Origin: Membranipora membranacea
Taxonomy: Eukaryota; Bryozoa; Gymnolaemata; Cheilostomatida; Membraniporidae
DNA length: 64,000 bases
Direction: 5' to 3'
Assembly (NCBI GenBank): GCA_914767715.1
Contig: OU612073.1
Location: 21,948,001 to 22,012,000, forward strand
Shown here: in pieces, positions 25,401 through 34,512 of the stretch
Layout of the letters: the number at the start of each line of letters is the position of its first letter
Numbering within the stretch: the first letter of the stretch is position 1
Notes under the pieces: generated by a model
Databases searched by the model: none
Told to the model about the DNA's origin: nothing
The model's input: only the letters and a program-made list of their open reading frames with translations
Program-made: the position numbers and the translations under genes

Positions 25401-28400
25401 ACACGCCGAGGACTTTGGTAAAGAACACTCATATGAGGCCGCAAAAATGATATACAACTCCACCAAGGCAAACCATATTCTACATTACTGCAGCATAGCC
25501 ATACTCGCTGTATTCGTTGTTGAGGTAGGGTCCTCTCCCTCTTACATGGGAGTGTGCCATGATACCTTTGTCAAATTACCCAATGTGGATGAAAGATATG
25601 TTCAATTGCGTCTGACTTCCTGACAATGAAAATTGTCATCGGATTGTACATCTTGCTATTTCACTGATAAGAAATTCGCTAAATATTTATTCTGCTATTC
25701 ATTACACTTTGGAAGAATTCATAATGATCGCTTGCATAAAGATTTCCGAATATCAAGTAGACTGGTGATGGTTTGAGTTCGAAGATAGGTCGCTATATTT
25801 ATATCTGTGCATATATGCTACCTGTAGGGTATATACTAGACCACGTTTGGTCCATTTGCCTGCATTCCGAGTCGCTCCCTATCAACTGGTAACGCCACAG
25901 GCAAAGGCGTGCGGCGTGACCAGTGGAAGGGAGCAACAGGAATGCAGGCAATTGGATCAAACTTGTTCTAGGTATATACTCACTAAGTATGTAAGGATAT
26001 ACCTACTCAGCTCTATCCTGTCTAGGTGACACAGGTTTTTTCTATCATCACAGTGTCAGCAGAGTACACTGACCCTATTTATATTTCATCATCTTGTTCA
26101 GATAGAACAACAGGCCAACTGGTTATAAAAACAGGGCAACTAATGTATGTTTGACATTATTGATAACTAGTTTATATTTATTACAAACATTAGTGATGAC
26201 AAGACATTAGTCAGTACACTGTACAAAGTTCAAGGCTGATGACCAAATTTGATCTACAATTTTGATAGGACCTTTGATGACATATTGAAGTTTTTTTGGG
26301 AATGATCCATTTTTGGACTTTTTATTTGTAGGTGGGATTGAAAATAATTGGCTACGGAAAGAACTACTTTAAAAATAAGTGGGAGGTAAGTTCTGTCAAT
26401 GATCTTTATTCACTATATGAAGTATATTTCTTTCTCAGCCTATTGGTGATTTGGTAGATTGAGTTTGCAGTATGTGCTACAAACTCAATAGAACTACTTC
26501 GTATAAAAAATTAATGACACTTTTTACGGTTATCATGCGAATCTAGTTTGAGGCCTCCGTACTCTTGCACCCCCTACCCCGTCAAACAGCCCCACCATGC
26601 CAACCATGCCCTAAAACTACTTAATACGAAACCACCATCAGACATTTTCAATCCATATCACTCTTATTCATGTCATCGAAAACTCCTTCCCTTTTACCTG
26701 GCAGGTTATTGATGGCGTTGTTATTATTATATCGTTCGCTCTCGACGTCGCCGTCACTGATGCTAACTTCTCACACGAAGTCGGCAAAACCGTTCTGGTC
26801 GTCTTCCTCATGTGGAGAGTAATCAGGATTCTCAATGGTAAGCTCACTGTGTACAAAGTCATCACAAAATGTCATCCTGTTGCATTGTGGGATAAATCAT
26901 CTCTGATTTGTATCCCACAATGCATCAGTTAACCTTTTGAGATGTCTATACCCATAATGCAGATTAGCGAATTTATTGCTGAAGCTCTATTGGTGTAAAG
27001 CATTTCATCTCTTACATAATTGCAATAAAACATTTGGATATCCTCGGATGACATGAGAGTCTTCAACACAAAATTTTCACATAGCTGAACCGAGGAAAAT
27101 AACCTGATAGGAGACGATTGTCCAAACTACCCTTTGATTTCTCGCTGGGTTGACAGTAGGAAAGATTAATTCTTCGCTAATATTTTTACACTTCAATGAC
27201 ATATATAACCTCCTGTCGCCATCCATCTGGTCAGATCAGCTTGGTACTTTCTTTAATGTGTCTAGATTACTTTCTTTTTTTCCTGGTTCAATGAATTATG
27301 GTATACTCCATCCATCTTGTTTATGTTTGTTTTTTACTGGATTAAGTTGAATTAAGCTTCCCTCGTAGGAATAACGGCATGACCAATGCAGGACAATTAA
27401 CCTCAGATGCGAGCTAATGGACCATACATCTGATAGGTTTTACTGGATGGTTTGATGTATCGTAACTCAACCAAGACCTCAGATTATGCCATTTTATCAT
27501 GATCACAGAGTAAGGATTATCCTTACTCTGTGTCATGATGCTAACTTATCCGGTCAATGACCCTGTTGGGGTTTCAGACGGCTTTTATAATTATCAGACA
27601 TTTTCTAAATTTTGTTTTGTAGCTATGGTGCTAACATCACGAGCCAGGACCATGTTTAGGCTTCGAGTTCTCAGGAAGTCCAAACGTATAGCTGAGGATA
27701 AAAACAAGTAAGCCTCCCTCCCCCCCCCCCCCGAACACATTGTATTCTACAAGGACGGCATCACAATGGGTTATCTGTTAGACTTACTAAAGCAGATGCA
27801 TAACCCCCCTATCCCCCCTAATATCACTCTTGATCAGACTTCCTAGACACCAGGTTAGATTGTGTCCGTCGTCATTCCCTTTGCTAGATCACCTGAACTT
27901 TTGTTTTCTTGTCGATTTGCCAACAGCTTTCCTTTTGTGCGTGACAGTCAGGCCAAAATTCAAATCAATGAAAATGACAAGAGACGACTGACAACTTCCA
28001 TAATGGTTTGGCTTGGCATAGGTACCGATGCCGACAGGACATTTAAATTGTCAATGAAATAGTTTTTTTTCTGGGTAAACCTAGCCTAGCCTTGTCACGC
28101 AGCTAAAAGTGGCCACATGACAAGGCTAGGGTAAACCCCCATTAAACAACATTTTTGATCATCATGATTTTGTGTGAAACTTTAATCTTATCAGCAGTCT
28201 GAAATTGTAAGTTCAAAGTTCAATTAAAATTAATGGCACTAATGCCCACTAAAGTCTCAGTGCGCTAGGTTTATTTATAGAGCAGGATATCACCACAGAC
28301 TATAGTCTCTGATATCACTTTCAACTCCCTTTGCCTGTTTTTTTCATAATTTCTAAAATAAGCTAAACATTTAAATGCAGATTACTAAAATATTTGGATT

Positions 28401-31400
28401 CCGAACTCCACATCACATCTGCCAATTCTTATGACCTCCTAATACACAGAAACAAATTCAATCTGCAGATATCCTAACTATAACATCAGATGTTTTATTT
28501 ATCAGATTGCTTTCGATTCCAGTTGTTTTAAAACATTTTAAGGGATGACTCCAAAATAACCTGTTGTGGATACATGACCTGTGGATTCATTGTCCTGTGG
28601 ATTCATTGATACGGATGAAAGAGAAAAGCCCCAAAACCCTCACCCCCCACCTGACACCCTATCACCTTTCTATTATGTGTCTATAGGCAGCTGTCAACAG
28701 ATTGCACCGACCTTCAGACAGAAATAAAGCGATTGCGACAGATTGCTAAGATGTACGGAGCGGATCACCATGAGATCGTGTCCGCGCAGGTGCTTAGTAA
28801 ATCCAACCAGTCGGCAACTAAACACGGCCTCAAAAACATGATGGCTCAAATCCTCACTCTCAACACCAAGATTGCCACGTAAGTGATGAAATGACTTGAG
28901 ATAACAACAATTCTTTGAATTTCCCGTTGGCAGTTAATAAACATTTGACAAGTAAAATATCAATTGCGCTATCAAAACAAGTCTACGAGATCTTGTGGCC
29001 GATAAATTAACATCAAACCTGCAACCTAAATGTGATAGCATGGTTTATTTTTTCTAGCCCTGGTTTTGTAATTTGATACCTGCATGAGGCATATTACCAC
29101 AGTACAGTCACCCCTATTATTGTAATAGTATACCCATCGCCATCGCCTTCCATCGTGTCAGCCTTGAACATTAATTGTGTCATTGTATCAAACAGGGGTT
29201 GTGATATTGGTTCAACAACACGAGCCAATGGTGTATATTCCAGGCAAAATTCCTCAAAGTATGTGAGAGCTATGCTCCCGTGCTTATAATGACACAATAT
29301 ATCACAGCTGCAGCATCTGCTTTAAATGGTTTCTATCCACTTTGTGCTCACCAGACAATGTTATGTTTAGATATTGTAGGCAAAATTTATTGGCATGCAA
29401 AGCCAGTCTGCTATGCATGGGGTACCACTGGCTGCAAAAACAAAATTACATGAATTTGATGTTGTCGATATAGAAATCCATTACTTACAAGCTTGAGTCT
29501 GCTCATGTGCATCTCACTGCTATTTGCACTTGGTTAAGTTATTTTTGGACCCATCAAGCAGGATACAATTTCTTAATGCTTGGGAAATCCAGACAAAAGT
29601 TATTTTAATTTCAAATTTCAATTTCGCAAAACCTATTGAGAGTTATTTTTATTTATAAATTAAAAATCTTTCTTCAGAGTTGGAACCCGTCACTGCCCAT
29701 CGACAGGACGTAGTTGTATTTCCGTAACTCATATTCATGAGGTCGGGTTGGATGAGCAGGAGAGGGCCCATTCTGATAAAAATATTTACAGGTTTGAATA
29801 CATAGCTCCAACCAGCTGGGAACTTGTTATCTCCTTCCCATATTTCCTATCTCAATGCCTACAATGGTTATATATCCCTATTCGGGCTAATTGGATGCTT
29901 AAGATGGGTTAGGGTTTTTATCTCTCTCCCCACCCTCACCCCAATGCTATGGTGCTGGCTTTAGGTATCTCATTATGTGAATTCCTTGCTGCGCTATCCA
30001 CTTGTATAGACCATTTTACCACTGCAGCACCTCATCAAACGGAGACAGTGTCAGGTATTTCATCAGGTCCCTCCATTGATCTCTTCTCAACCAATTTAAA
30101 ACCCATCACTTCTAACCTGGTCAACGCGCACACACAGCAGGTTGTGTAAAAACTAATTGCAGTTTTTTCCCTCAAACGGTCCTCAAACATTAAATTAACT
30201 AATGCTTGTTGAAATGTGATCCTTTAGCAACAACACCTGTCAATACCATCTGACCAAGCAGTGCTCTTGTAACAGGTAACACAACTCCGAAATGCAGTAT
30301 AGGAAAACTATTATTTAAAGTGACATTAGTGTTGTTAAGTTTATTGTCTTGCAAAACAACTGCACACTTCTCTTGAAAACATGGATAAATAGTATCAGCA
30401 AAACCTTGAATGTAGGAGATTTGATAGTATTTGGTTTGTTGTGTTTGTCTATCATCCGGTATTGTGACACTCCATTAGTTCATCCATGGGATGTTATATA
30501 AAAAAACATAGCAAGCTGTTGTTGCATGCTAACATCCTATTGGTCAGTAGTGTGATGAAATAACAGAATATTAGTAATGGAAGGCCAGTGCATTGTAGGA
30601 AATGATTTTAGTTCTGATCTCGGAGTTCATAGACCTATGAGTGATACCATATTATAATATCATTCTTATATCATATTATTATAACTATGGTAGCCCAATG
30701 CACAATTGATGAACTTTCTATAAACGTTTTTGAGCTGTTTGTAATACATTACATATACAATACATACAATACAATACATATACACTCCTATTGCGTGTAT
30801 GCAGTCCTCTGTGCTCCCCACCCCTATCCCTGTACGAATCTCCTGTCCCAACAGTTATCTGGAGAGGGAGACCGGTCTCTGAGATCCTCACCACAGGTCA
30901 AGGATTGTTCCGCCTCACACTGTATCCTTCCCCCATTGTGACTCTCGGTAATCATTGTTGTTTGACACTTTATCCCCTTTACATGGTTGCGAGTTACAGC
31001 ATTTCACACTATTTTTGTGAATAAGTTGCCGTTTTTTGAGTAATTGGATCTACCCCAAAAAGAAGTTCACCCGTCAGCAGCATTATGCACACGGAATGAC
31101 AATCACTTGTTTGCATGTGTTCTTTCTTAACTTTGAAAGCTGCTCGAAATTGTTCTAAGAACTAGTCAAATTCACTTCCGTGTATTGGTCCTCTTTGCGA
31201 TGGGATAAGAAACTTCTTTTGAACACATGTTATTCTATTTTTAGTTTATCCAGTAACAGCATAAACAGGACTGGTCTAGGACCCGCCTATAACCGATCAA
31301 GAAGACCATCTATGATAGGAGATGAGACGATGTGTCACGAGACCAAGCTGGCCACTCAGGCCTCACTAGATATCCCTGTAAGTACACTTTGCTGTAAAGT

Positions 31401-34400
31401 TCTCATCAATAAGACACAACTGGCAAAAACTTAAATAATTTCATAACTATAGGAGTTTTCTTGTCATGTCTCAACGTGAGAATAATCTTCAAAGATGCTC
31501 GGGGTTTTTTTAAAAAGAGCATCCCACTTGGTTTGGAATGGTGAAAAGATTCTTCCCTCCTCAAAATATAGACAAAACTTCAAAAAAGATTTGGATTTTT
31601 TTAAAAGAGCATCCCGCTTCTTTTCGAATTGTGACTTCTTCCCTCCTCAAAAAATATTCAGATTTAAGTTTATTTGGATATTATGGTGCTGGTTCTATTC
31701 CCAATGTTGGTCCAGCCCTCCTACTTTGTCACAGTATTATCTGATGCACTATTATTCCTATATATCACTTCTCTATTCCATACTTGTGGTGTTGGGTAAG
31801 AAAGTGCATTCACAATCCTCCCTTCCTTTCAGCCAATGAGGCAGCGGGCAGCAAGTGATGCTGGTGGAATGACTAAAATCTCACAGAAACTAAAAAATAA
31901 CTGGAATGAGATGAAAAACAGGCGGAGAGGTTCAGCATCTATCACTCAGGTGTGCTTCTTTTGACGCCTAATTCCTTTATGTGTTATAATATTCAACTAT
32001 GGTGGCGTATCAACCTCGGAATTGACTTCCAGTGTCACCTGAATGGACAAGGGCCCAAATATTTACTAATATTGAAATGTATTCCATGAATGTACGTGGA
32101 AAAGTTCAAATCTTGAATCATTGGCAATGACTATGAAGGAATTGAGTAGACCAAAGTTAACCGTACCATCCTGGAATACTTTTCATTATGTATGAGAATT
32201 GCCTGGGTGACTGAGTCTTGAATGTCTGTAAGCTTTGTTTTGGTAAACCCAGCTGGTCAAGTTTGATGTTATTGAGCCTTTACTTGGCTTGGTAAAGGGA
32301 CATTCATACCTGAAATGAGCAAGGGGATCAAACTTGATTTGTGAAGTGAGGTTGTTTCATGTTTGCTTCTCTGAGTGATGTCTGATTGTGATTAGGTTGT
32401 TTCCATCAATGTTTCAAAACCTCATAAATTATAACTTCCTTTGTTGTTGGAGAATTGGATCTTGCATTATGCTGTTGCGATAAATTGGTGATGGCAGATA
32501 TTGGATAAAAATGAGATCTAACTATTCTGTATTACTTTTTAAGCCTGTACACGAGGATATCAATGAATAGGTACCTGACATTGTGTGTTCTGCTTAGATC
32601 TTTGTCTTGTCATTAATTTTCAACCTATTTGGATGACCCATGTTTGGATTGAAAAATAATACACAACAAATTAGTCGTGTATGCCAATGCACCCGTGAAG
32701 CATGTAGTTATTTGATAGAATTTATTTGCTGGTATTCATCTTGGGGTTGCAGGCTGCATCAATGTATTGCTTAGCTGAATAGCATGGAGGAAGTTCCTAT
32801 TAGTACATATTGCAAAATATAAACCATCGATTTAGAACATTTATGTGTGTGAACGATGAACTACCTATGTTTTGTCTATTCGGAGTTGTAAAACCTACAT
32901 AAGTTAGAGCACATCTCCAAAAATTGTACAGGACACGCAGCTGGTTTGACTTAGTCATTTGAATTTATATCAAGTATAAATTAAACTGTCTCCACTGAGG
33001 ACAAATTGACGATCGAAATTAGAACGTGCCCTACAATATCTAATTATTTATTTGCATCCATTTATAGCTAATGTTAATTTTGTTCATCGCCACACCAAAT
33101 CTTTTAAAAGGGTTTATACATTAAAGTGCCTCGACCGGTATATAAGGGCCAGTCAATGTAAAGCGATCACCCAGCCATATCAAATTCAAATGGGGTTAGC
33201 AGCATTCAAATTCCTCCTGCTTTTTCGGAATTAAGAGGAGAAGCAGTGAATTATTTTTAATGGGAATCAGACAAGCTGATGCGGAATTGTGTGATACACA
33301 TGCCCAATAAATTTTCATTCCAATAATGGCATTGGAAAGTGGTGAAAAGATGACTGATGTCATACGAAATTGCCCAGTTCCGATGATTTCAAATCATCCG
33401 CTTCAAAATATACGAGCTCTTATTGGTCAATTTTGACGTTATGATTTATGGTTTTAGAGGTTGCCTAGATACCGTTGTCAAGATTGAAATTGACCGTTGT
33501 AATTAAACCCTATAATCCCAAGTGTGATGAGCCAACACAACAATAGCTATATCATAGCTTCTATTCAACTTTATTTATGGGTGTCTGCAAATCACAATTT
33601 CTTATATAACACACTTGACCACTTGAGAACGCAACGTGGACTGGCTGTTAGAGGCGGAGACCAAGGCCATTCTCCGCCTCTAATTACATTGATCAGCCAA
33701 TGGTCTTGCCTGTCACTTCACATGATTAATCCCCGTGCACCCCCTTCGATTCCTACCTCTTTAATTATTGAAGAGACCTAATTTCAGTATCTGTAGGTAG
33801 TGAATGTAGGTAGTTTCTTAGTGAACTGAGTGAAAAGAAATCAGCTGTGATTTCACTTGTTGAAGTGGTTCAGTTTTGGGTCCTAGGTAAACTAATGTCA
33901 AAACATCGACGTTGTCAGTGAGGAAATCCAACTGGCCATGATTAATGTAAAAATCAGCCACTTACAAACGTAGCTATCTGCTAATAGTCGATTTTATTTT
34001 AATAGCGAAATGGTAGTAACCCGAATGTCAGCTTGGAGACACCTGAAGAAGCACCTGCTGCCATTAGCAGAGATAAATCAATAGGAGGCCTAGGCACTTC
34101 GTTCACTATTGAGAATGAGGAAACAGTATTTGAGGAAAGCAAACCAGAAGGTTCTGAGGTGGTCGCTCCCAAACAGGCAGCTAACAACACTCAGCCTCAG
34201 GCAGAACAAATTAATATGGACAAACAGCTCGTTCGCAATGACAGTGGAATAGATTCTCCTAAAACGGGGATCACTAATCAAGCGTTCGGTGAAGATGAGG
34301 GCGACAACAATAGCCAAGACAGCGGTTATGAACAGCAAAATGCTCAAAATAAAAAAAATTCTGCTGATGCTGAAAAACACAATTCTGGGCCAGCATCTCC

Positions 34401-34512
34401 GCAGAGCGAGGAGAAATCTGAAAAAACCTCGCAGCTTAATACAGGAAGCGAGAAACCAGGACTAATGGTTCCGCAGATAAGCATCACTATACATGATGAA
34501 GACTCCAGCTAA
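4227..34512 (+). CDS. Hv-family voltage-gated proton channel, HV3-like (whole gene, joined exons)
   Basis: Voltage-sensor-only membrane protein (four transmembrane segments, no separate pore domain) of the Hv1/TMEM266 superfamily. Coding exons: alternative first exons 4227-4432, 13240-13379, 17725-17894, 18706-18869; then common exons 20941-21078, 23102-23226, 24194-24419 (5' edge uncertain), 24732-24770, 25361-25524, 26332-26385, 26705-26837, 27623-27707, 28687-28878, 29678-29791, 31245-31377, 31833-31949, 34006-34512. Splice phases agree at every junction except 23226 to 24194. Total length is roughly 690-760 residues by isoform; human Hv1 is 273. Seen: S1 LVVVDVFIILGMVVLD (selectivity Asp), S2 LHYCSIAILAVFVVE, S3 WEVIDGVVIIISFALD, S4 FLMWRVIRILN, then a coiled coil. 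The family call is firm from these motifs. The HV3-like call rests on Leu at the R1 position and on my recall that Aplysia HV3 lacks this Arg. TMEM266 is less likely because the S1 Asp is kept. Confidence 0.88.
4470..4607. repeat. 34-bp tandem repeat, four copies
   Basis: Four head-to-tail copies of a 34-bp unit (core TCTCTGTGAAGTACTGGTGG) start about 38 bp after the donor of exon 1a. The first three copies are nearly identical and the last is more diverged. Confidence 0.9.
6798..7121. mobile_element. 324-bp foldback element with tRNA-like core
   Basis: 26-bp terminal inverted repeats (6798-6823 and 7096-7121) match at 25 of 26 positions. Between them, 6945-7020 resembles a tRNA 5' half and B box: GTGGCCGAATGGTTAGTGCG (A-box-like) and, about 40 bp on, GGGTTCATATC (a degenerate B box). 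This looks like a SINE-type pol III promoter carried inside an element with DNA-transposon-like ends. Confidence 0.65.
10504..10535. repeat. 32-bp palindrome flanked by direct repeats
   Basis: Arms of 15 bp (ACCTACTAATAATAA and complement) surround a 2-bp centre. The string ATGGCAGTAACC occurs on both sides (about 10487 and 10538), so the palindrome looks inserted with, or within, a short duplication. Confidence 0.7.
13240..13379 (+). CDS. Proton channel alternative first exon 1b
   Basis: ATG opens MGSKVGDFRKRRSLIRMLTK and runs 46 codons plus GA, rich in acidic and Ser/Thr residues towards the end. The donor GA|GTGAGT is phase 2 and joins exon 20941 as Glu-Met-Glu-Leu. Read without splicing, the frame hits TGA two bases later, which supports a real exon end. 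KRRSLIRMLT resembles the start of exon 1d (SLVRKLTQG), so the two may be related. It was too short to appear as a long open frame. Confidence 0.6.
14107..14633. mobile_element. 527-bp foldback element with tRNA-like core
   Basis: Long inverted repeats of about 121 bp (14107-14227 and 14513-14633) match with few differences. The centre holds a tRNA-like module: A-box-like GTGGCGTGATGGTAGCG near 14310-14326 and B-box-like GGGTTCGTTTCCC at 14351-14363. The architecture is the same as the element at 6798-7121, but the sequence differs. Confidence 0.75.
15157..15365. repeat. Degenerate minisatellite, about 24-30 bp unit
   Basis: Imperfect tandem copies of a GT-rich unit (TTGTTTGTTGTCGGAGCAGG and variants) span about 200 bp. 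This opens several reading frames on both strands, none of which looks like a real protein. A short duplication (TTTGAGGAGAGCT) precedes it at about 15119-15149. Confidence 0.7.
16465..16701. mobile_element. 237-bp near-perfect foldback (MITE-like)
   Basis: The left arm starts CTGTCAACTGTCAAATGATA and the right arm ends with its exact complement. The arms are about 107 bp with a 9-bp centre (CTACTGTAA, 16572-16580). The right arm carries a short extra segment (TTTTGGTGATAAATC). No coding capacity. It is read within the intron before exon 1c. Confidence 0.85.
17725..17894 (+). CDS. Proton channel alternative first exon 1c
   Basis: ATG at 17725 opens MDREEKDMAVSKDIDLNDVV; an upstream in-frame TTG is not needed. 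It runs 56 codons plus GC and ends at GC|GTAAGT, phase 2, compatible with exon 20941 (Ala-Met-Glu-Leu). The first part is acidic, followed by a basic stretch (RSPRKKSEKRH) and then YEHTFAWKRALSEY. That last part matches the end of exon 1d, so 1c and 1d look like a tandem duplicate pair of first exons. Confidence 0.72.
18706..18869 (+). CDS. Proton channel alternative first exon 1d
   Basis: ATG opens MASLVRKLTQGRVKRQQSDL and runs 54 codons plus TT. The donor TT|GTAAGT is phase 2 and joins exon 20941 (Leu-Met-Glu-Leu). Its end, KERKHHYESTAAWKRVVADV, aligns without gaps to exon 1c: shared E, H, YE, T, AWKR and a Ser near the splice site. It is the promoter-proximal first exon, about 2 kb before exon 2. 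Confidence 0.72.
18870..20940. other. Intron between exon 1d and common exon 2
   Basis: No coding exon recognised. A 16-bp G-run lies near 20806-20821. The intron ends at a usable acceptor, TTCTCATTGCAG. Confidence 0.6.
20941..21078 (+). CDS. Proton channel common exon 2 (pre-S1 cytoplasmic segment)
   Basis: Acceptor TTCTCATTGCAG, then G completing the split codon, then MELKNAGIQGVDSKLLRELG and an acidic stretch ending near EEYDLRAIT. The donor AC|GTAAGT is phase 2. It encodes the cytoplasmic segment before S1 shared by all isoforms. Its own in-frame Met at the first full codon could serve as a start if transcription began just upstream. Confidence 0.8.
21079..23101. other. Intron before the S1 exon
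   Basis: Contains a perfect 28-bp palindrome (21927-21954, CCTATCTTGACAAG and complement), a 50-bp tandem duplication with C-runs (about 22090-22189) and a TATATG-type repeat tract (about 22890-23100) that runs right up to the S1-exon acceptor. No coding exon seen. Confidence 0.6.
23102..23226 (+). CDS. Proton channel exon 3: transmembrane segment S1
   Basis: After the split Thr codon it reads WRQRMVHFLHTIPVEASMMF then LVVVDVFIILGMVVLDMYIVQ. S1 aligns with human Hv1 LVVLDALLVLAELILD. The selectivity Asp (human D112) is kept at 23175-23177 and the second Asp (human D123) too, while human E119 is Met. The donor G|GTAAGA is phase 1. The acceptor lacks a polypyrimidine tract because it sits in a TA-rich repeat. 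Confidence 0.85.
24194..24419 (+). CDS. Proton channel exon 4: long S1-S2 extracellular loop
   Basis: Reads INDELKCADYYFAEQWELT and on to LTLNGDLSE; donor G|GTATGA, phase 1. Three Cys and the N-glycosylation sequons NGS and NTT fit an extracellular location. The strong acceptor at 24193 (a long T/C tract ending CTCAAG) gives phase 0, which does not match the phase-1 end of the S1 exon. An alternative acceptor at 24146 (TTGTTGTCAG) gives an in-phase exon 24147-24419 with 16 extra residues. A missed small exon in the preceding intron is the other explanation; a candidate starts near 23689. Confidence 0.7.
24732..24770 (+). CDS. Proton channel 39-bp microexon in the S1-S2 loop
   Basis: Acceptor CACATTTTCAG and donor CAAG|GTTTGA flank 39 bp that read DDLEIEDMIVKAQ after the split Asp codon. 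Phase 1 on both sides, so it can be included or skipped without changing the frame. Very acidic. Confidence 0.55.
25361..25524 (+). CDS. Proton channel exon: loop end with RRKR site, and S2
   Basis: Acceptor AATAATTGCAG, then ESHSRRKRASGGKP and on to LHYCSIAILAVFVVE at a phase-0 donor. RRKR|A (25372-25383) fits the furin-type R-X-K/R-R rule and would face outside. S2 aligns position by position with human Hv1 FHYMSITILVFFMME: the Zn-binding His (human H140), the charge-transfer Phe (F150) and Glu (E153) are all kept. An NST sequon lies just before S2. Confidence 0.88.
25829..25979. mobile_element. 151-bp foldback with GGATCAAAC-type ends
   Basis: Imperfect inverted repeats of about 40 bp (GTATATACTAGACCACGTTT at one end, complement at the other). 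Inner parts carry CCATTTGCCTGCATTCC. Related ends occur at 32243-32343, 52696-52850 and 53040-53110. Confidence 0.65.
26332..26385 (+). CDS. Proton channel exon: S2-S3 linker
   Basis: 54 bp, phase 0 on both sides, reading VGLKIIGYGKNYFKNKWE. Lys four residues after the S2 Glu matches human K157. The linker pattern and the Trp/Phe-Glu before S3 match the family. Confidence 0.85.
26705..26837 (+). CDS. Proton channel exon: S3 and S4
   Basis: S3 reads VIDGVVIIISFALD, with both Asp kept (human D174 and D185). The S3-S4 loop has a His (FSHE) near the position of human Zn ligand H193. S4 reads VVFLMWRVIRILN: aligned with human LLRLWRVARIIN, R1 (R205) is Leu (CTC, 26807-26809), while W207, R2, R3 and N214 are kept. 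The donor G|GTAAGC is phase 1. A Lys lies at the outer end of S4 (GKTVLVV). Confidence 0.9.
27623..27707 (+). CDS. Proton channel exon: end of S4 into coiled coil
   Basis: After the split Ala codon: MVLTSRARTMFRLRVLRKSK then RIAEDKN. It is strongly basic, like the S4-coil linker of Hv1, and leads straight into the coiled coil of the next exon. The donor AA|GTAAGC is phase 2 and is followed by a C-run. Confidence 0.85.
28085..28131. repeat. Short palindromic element (CTAGCCTTGTCACG family)
   Basis: Arms CCTAGCCTTGTCA and complement enclose about 20 bp. A second copy lies at 36416-36472 and a half copy at 47091-47110. No coding role. Confidence 0.6.
28687..28878 (+). CDS. Proton channel exon: cytoplasmic coiled coil
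   Basis: Reads QLSTDCTDLQTEIKRLRQIA and continues to LTLNTKIAT; donor AC|GTAAGT, phase 2. The first half has hydrophobic residues at heptad-like spacing (L, C, L, I, L, I) directly after S4. In Hv1 this coil drives dimerisation, and the same role is inferred here. Confidence 0.8.
29678..29791 (+). CDS. Proton channel candidate cassette exon
   Basis: Acceptor TTTCTTCAG and donor ACAG|GTTTGA enclose 114 bp open in the required frame (phase 2 on both sides): VGTRHCPSTGRSCISVTHIH and so on to NIYR. It has no recognisable domain. Equal phases mean it can be skipped. The weaker donor makes it less certain than its neighbours. Confidence 0.45.
31245..31377 (+). CDS. Proton channel exon: cytoplasmic tail, part 1
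   Basis: Acceptor TTCTATTTTTAG, reading SLSSNSINRTGLGPAYNRSR, then RPSMIGDETM and on to LDIP at a phase-0 GTAAGT donor. RRPS fits a basophilic-kinase (PKA-type) site. Confidence 0.75.
31503..31680. repeat. Two-copy tandem duplication in intron
   Basis: Two diverged copies of a segment containing AAAAGAGCATCCC and TTCTTCCCTCCTCAAAA, about 105-110 bp apart, between tail exons. Confidence 0.6.
31833..31949 (+). CDS. Proton channel exon: cytoplasmic tail, part 2
   Basis: Acceptor CTTCCTTTCAG, phase 0, reading PMRQRAASDAGGMTKISQKL and ending RRRGSASITQ at donor CAG|GTGTGC, phase 0. Basic, with an RRGS kinase-type site. Confidence 0.75.
34006..34512 (+). CDS. Proton channel last coding exon: disordered tail
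   Basis: Acceptor TTTTATTTTAATAG, phase 0, 168 residues from RNGSNPNVSLETPEEAPA to SITIHDEDSS then TAA. Composition is dominated by Ser, Asn, Gln, Glu and Lys, so it is probably disordered. It contains DSGIDS (34240-34257), an exact match to the DSGxxS phosphodegron rule, and QDSGYEQ further on. Codon and composition bias and the uninterrupted frame support a real exon. Confidence 0.85.
   Translation, partial: RNGSNPNVSLETPEEAPAAISRDKSIGGLGTSFTIENEETVFEESKPEGSEVVAPKQAANNTQPQAEQINMDKQLVRNDSGIDSPKTGITNQAFGEDEGDNNSQDSGYEQQNAQNKKNSADAEKHNSGPASPQSEEKSEKTSQLNTGSEKPGLMVPQISITIHDEDSS

Noticed and set aside
34090-34380. 96-codon antisense frame opposite the channel tail exon
   Set aside because: A shadow of the sense coding exon; the sense frame is longer, has correct phase and composition.
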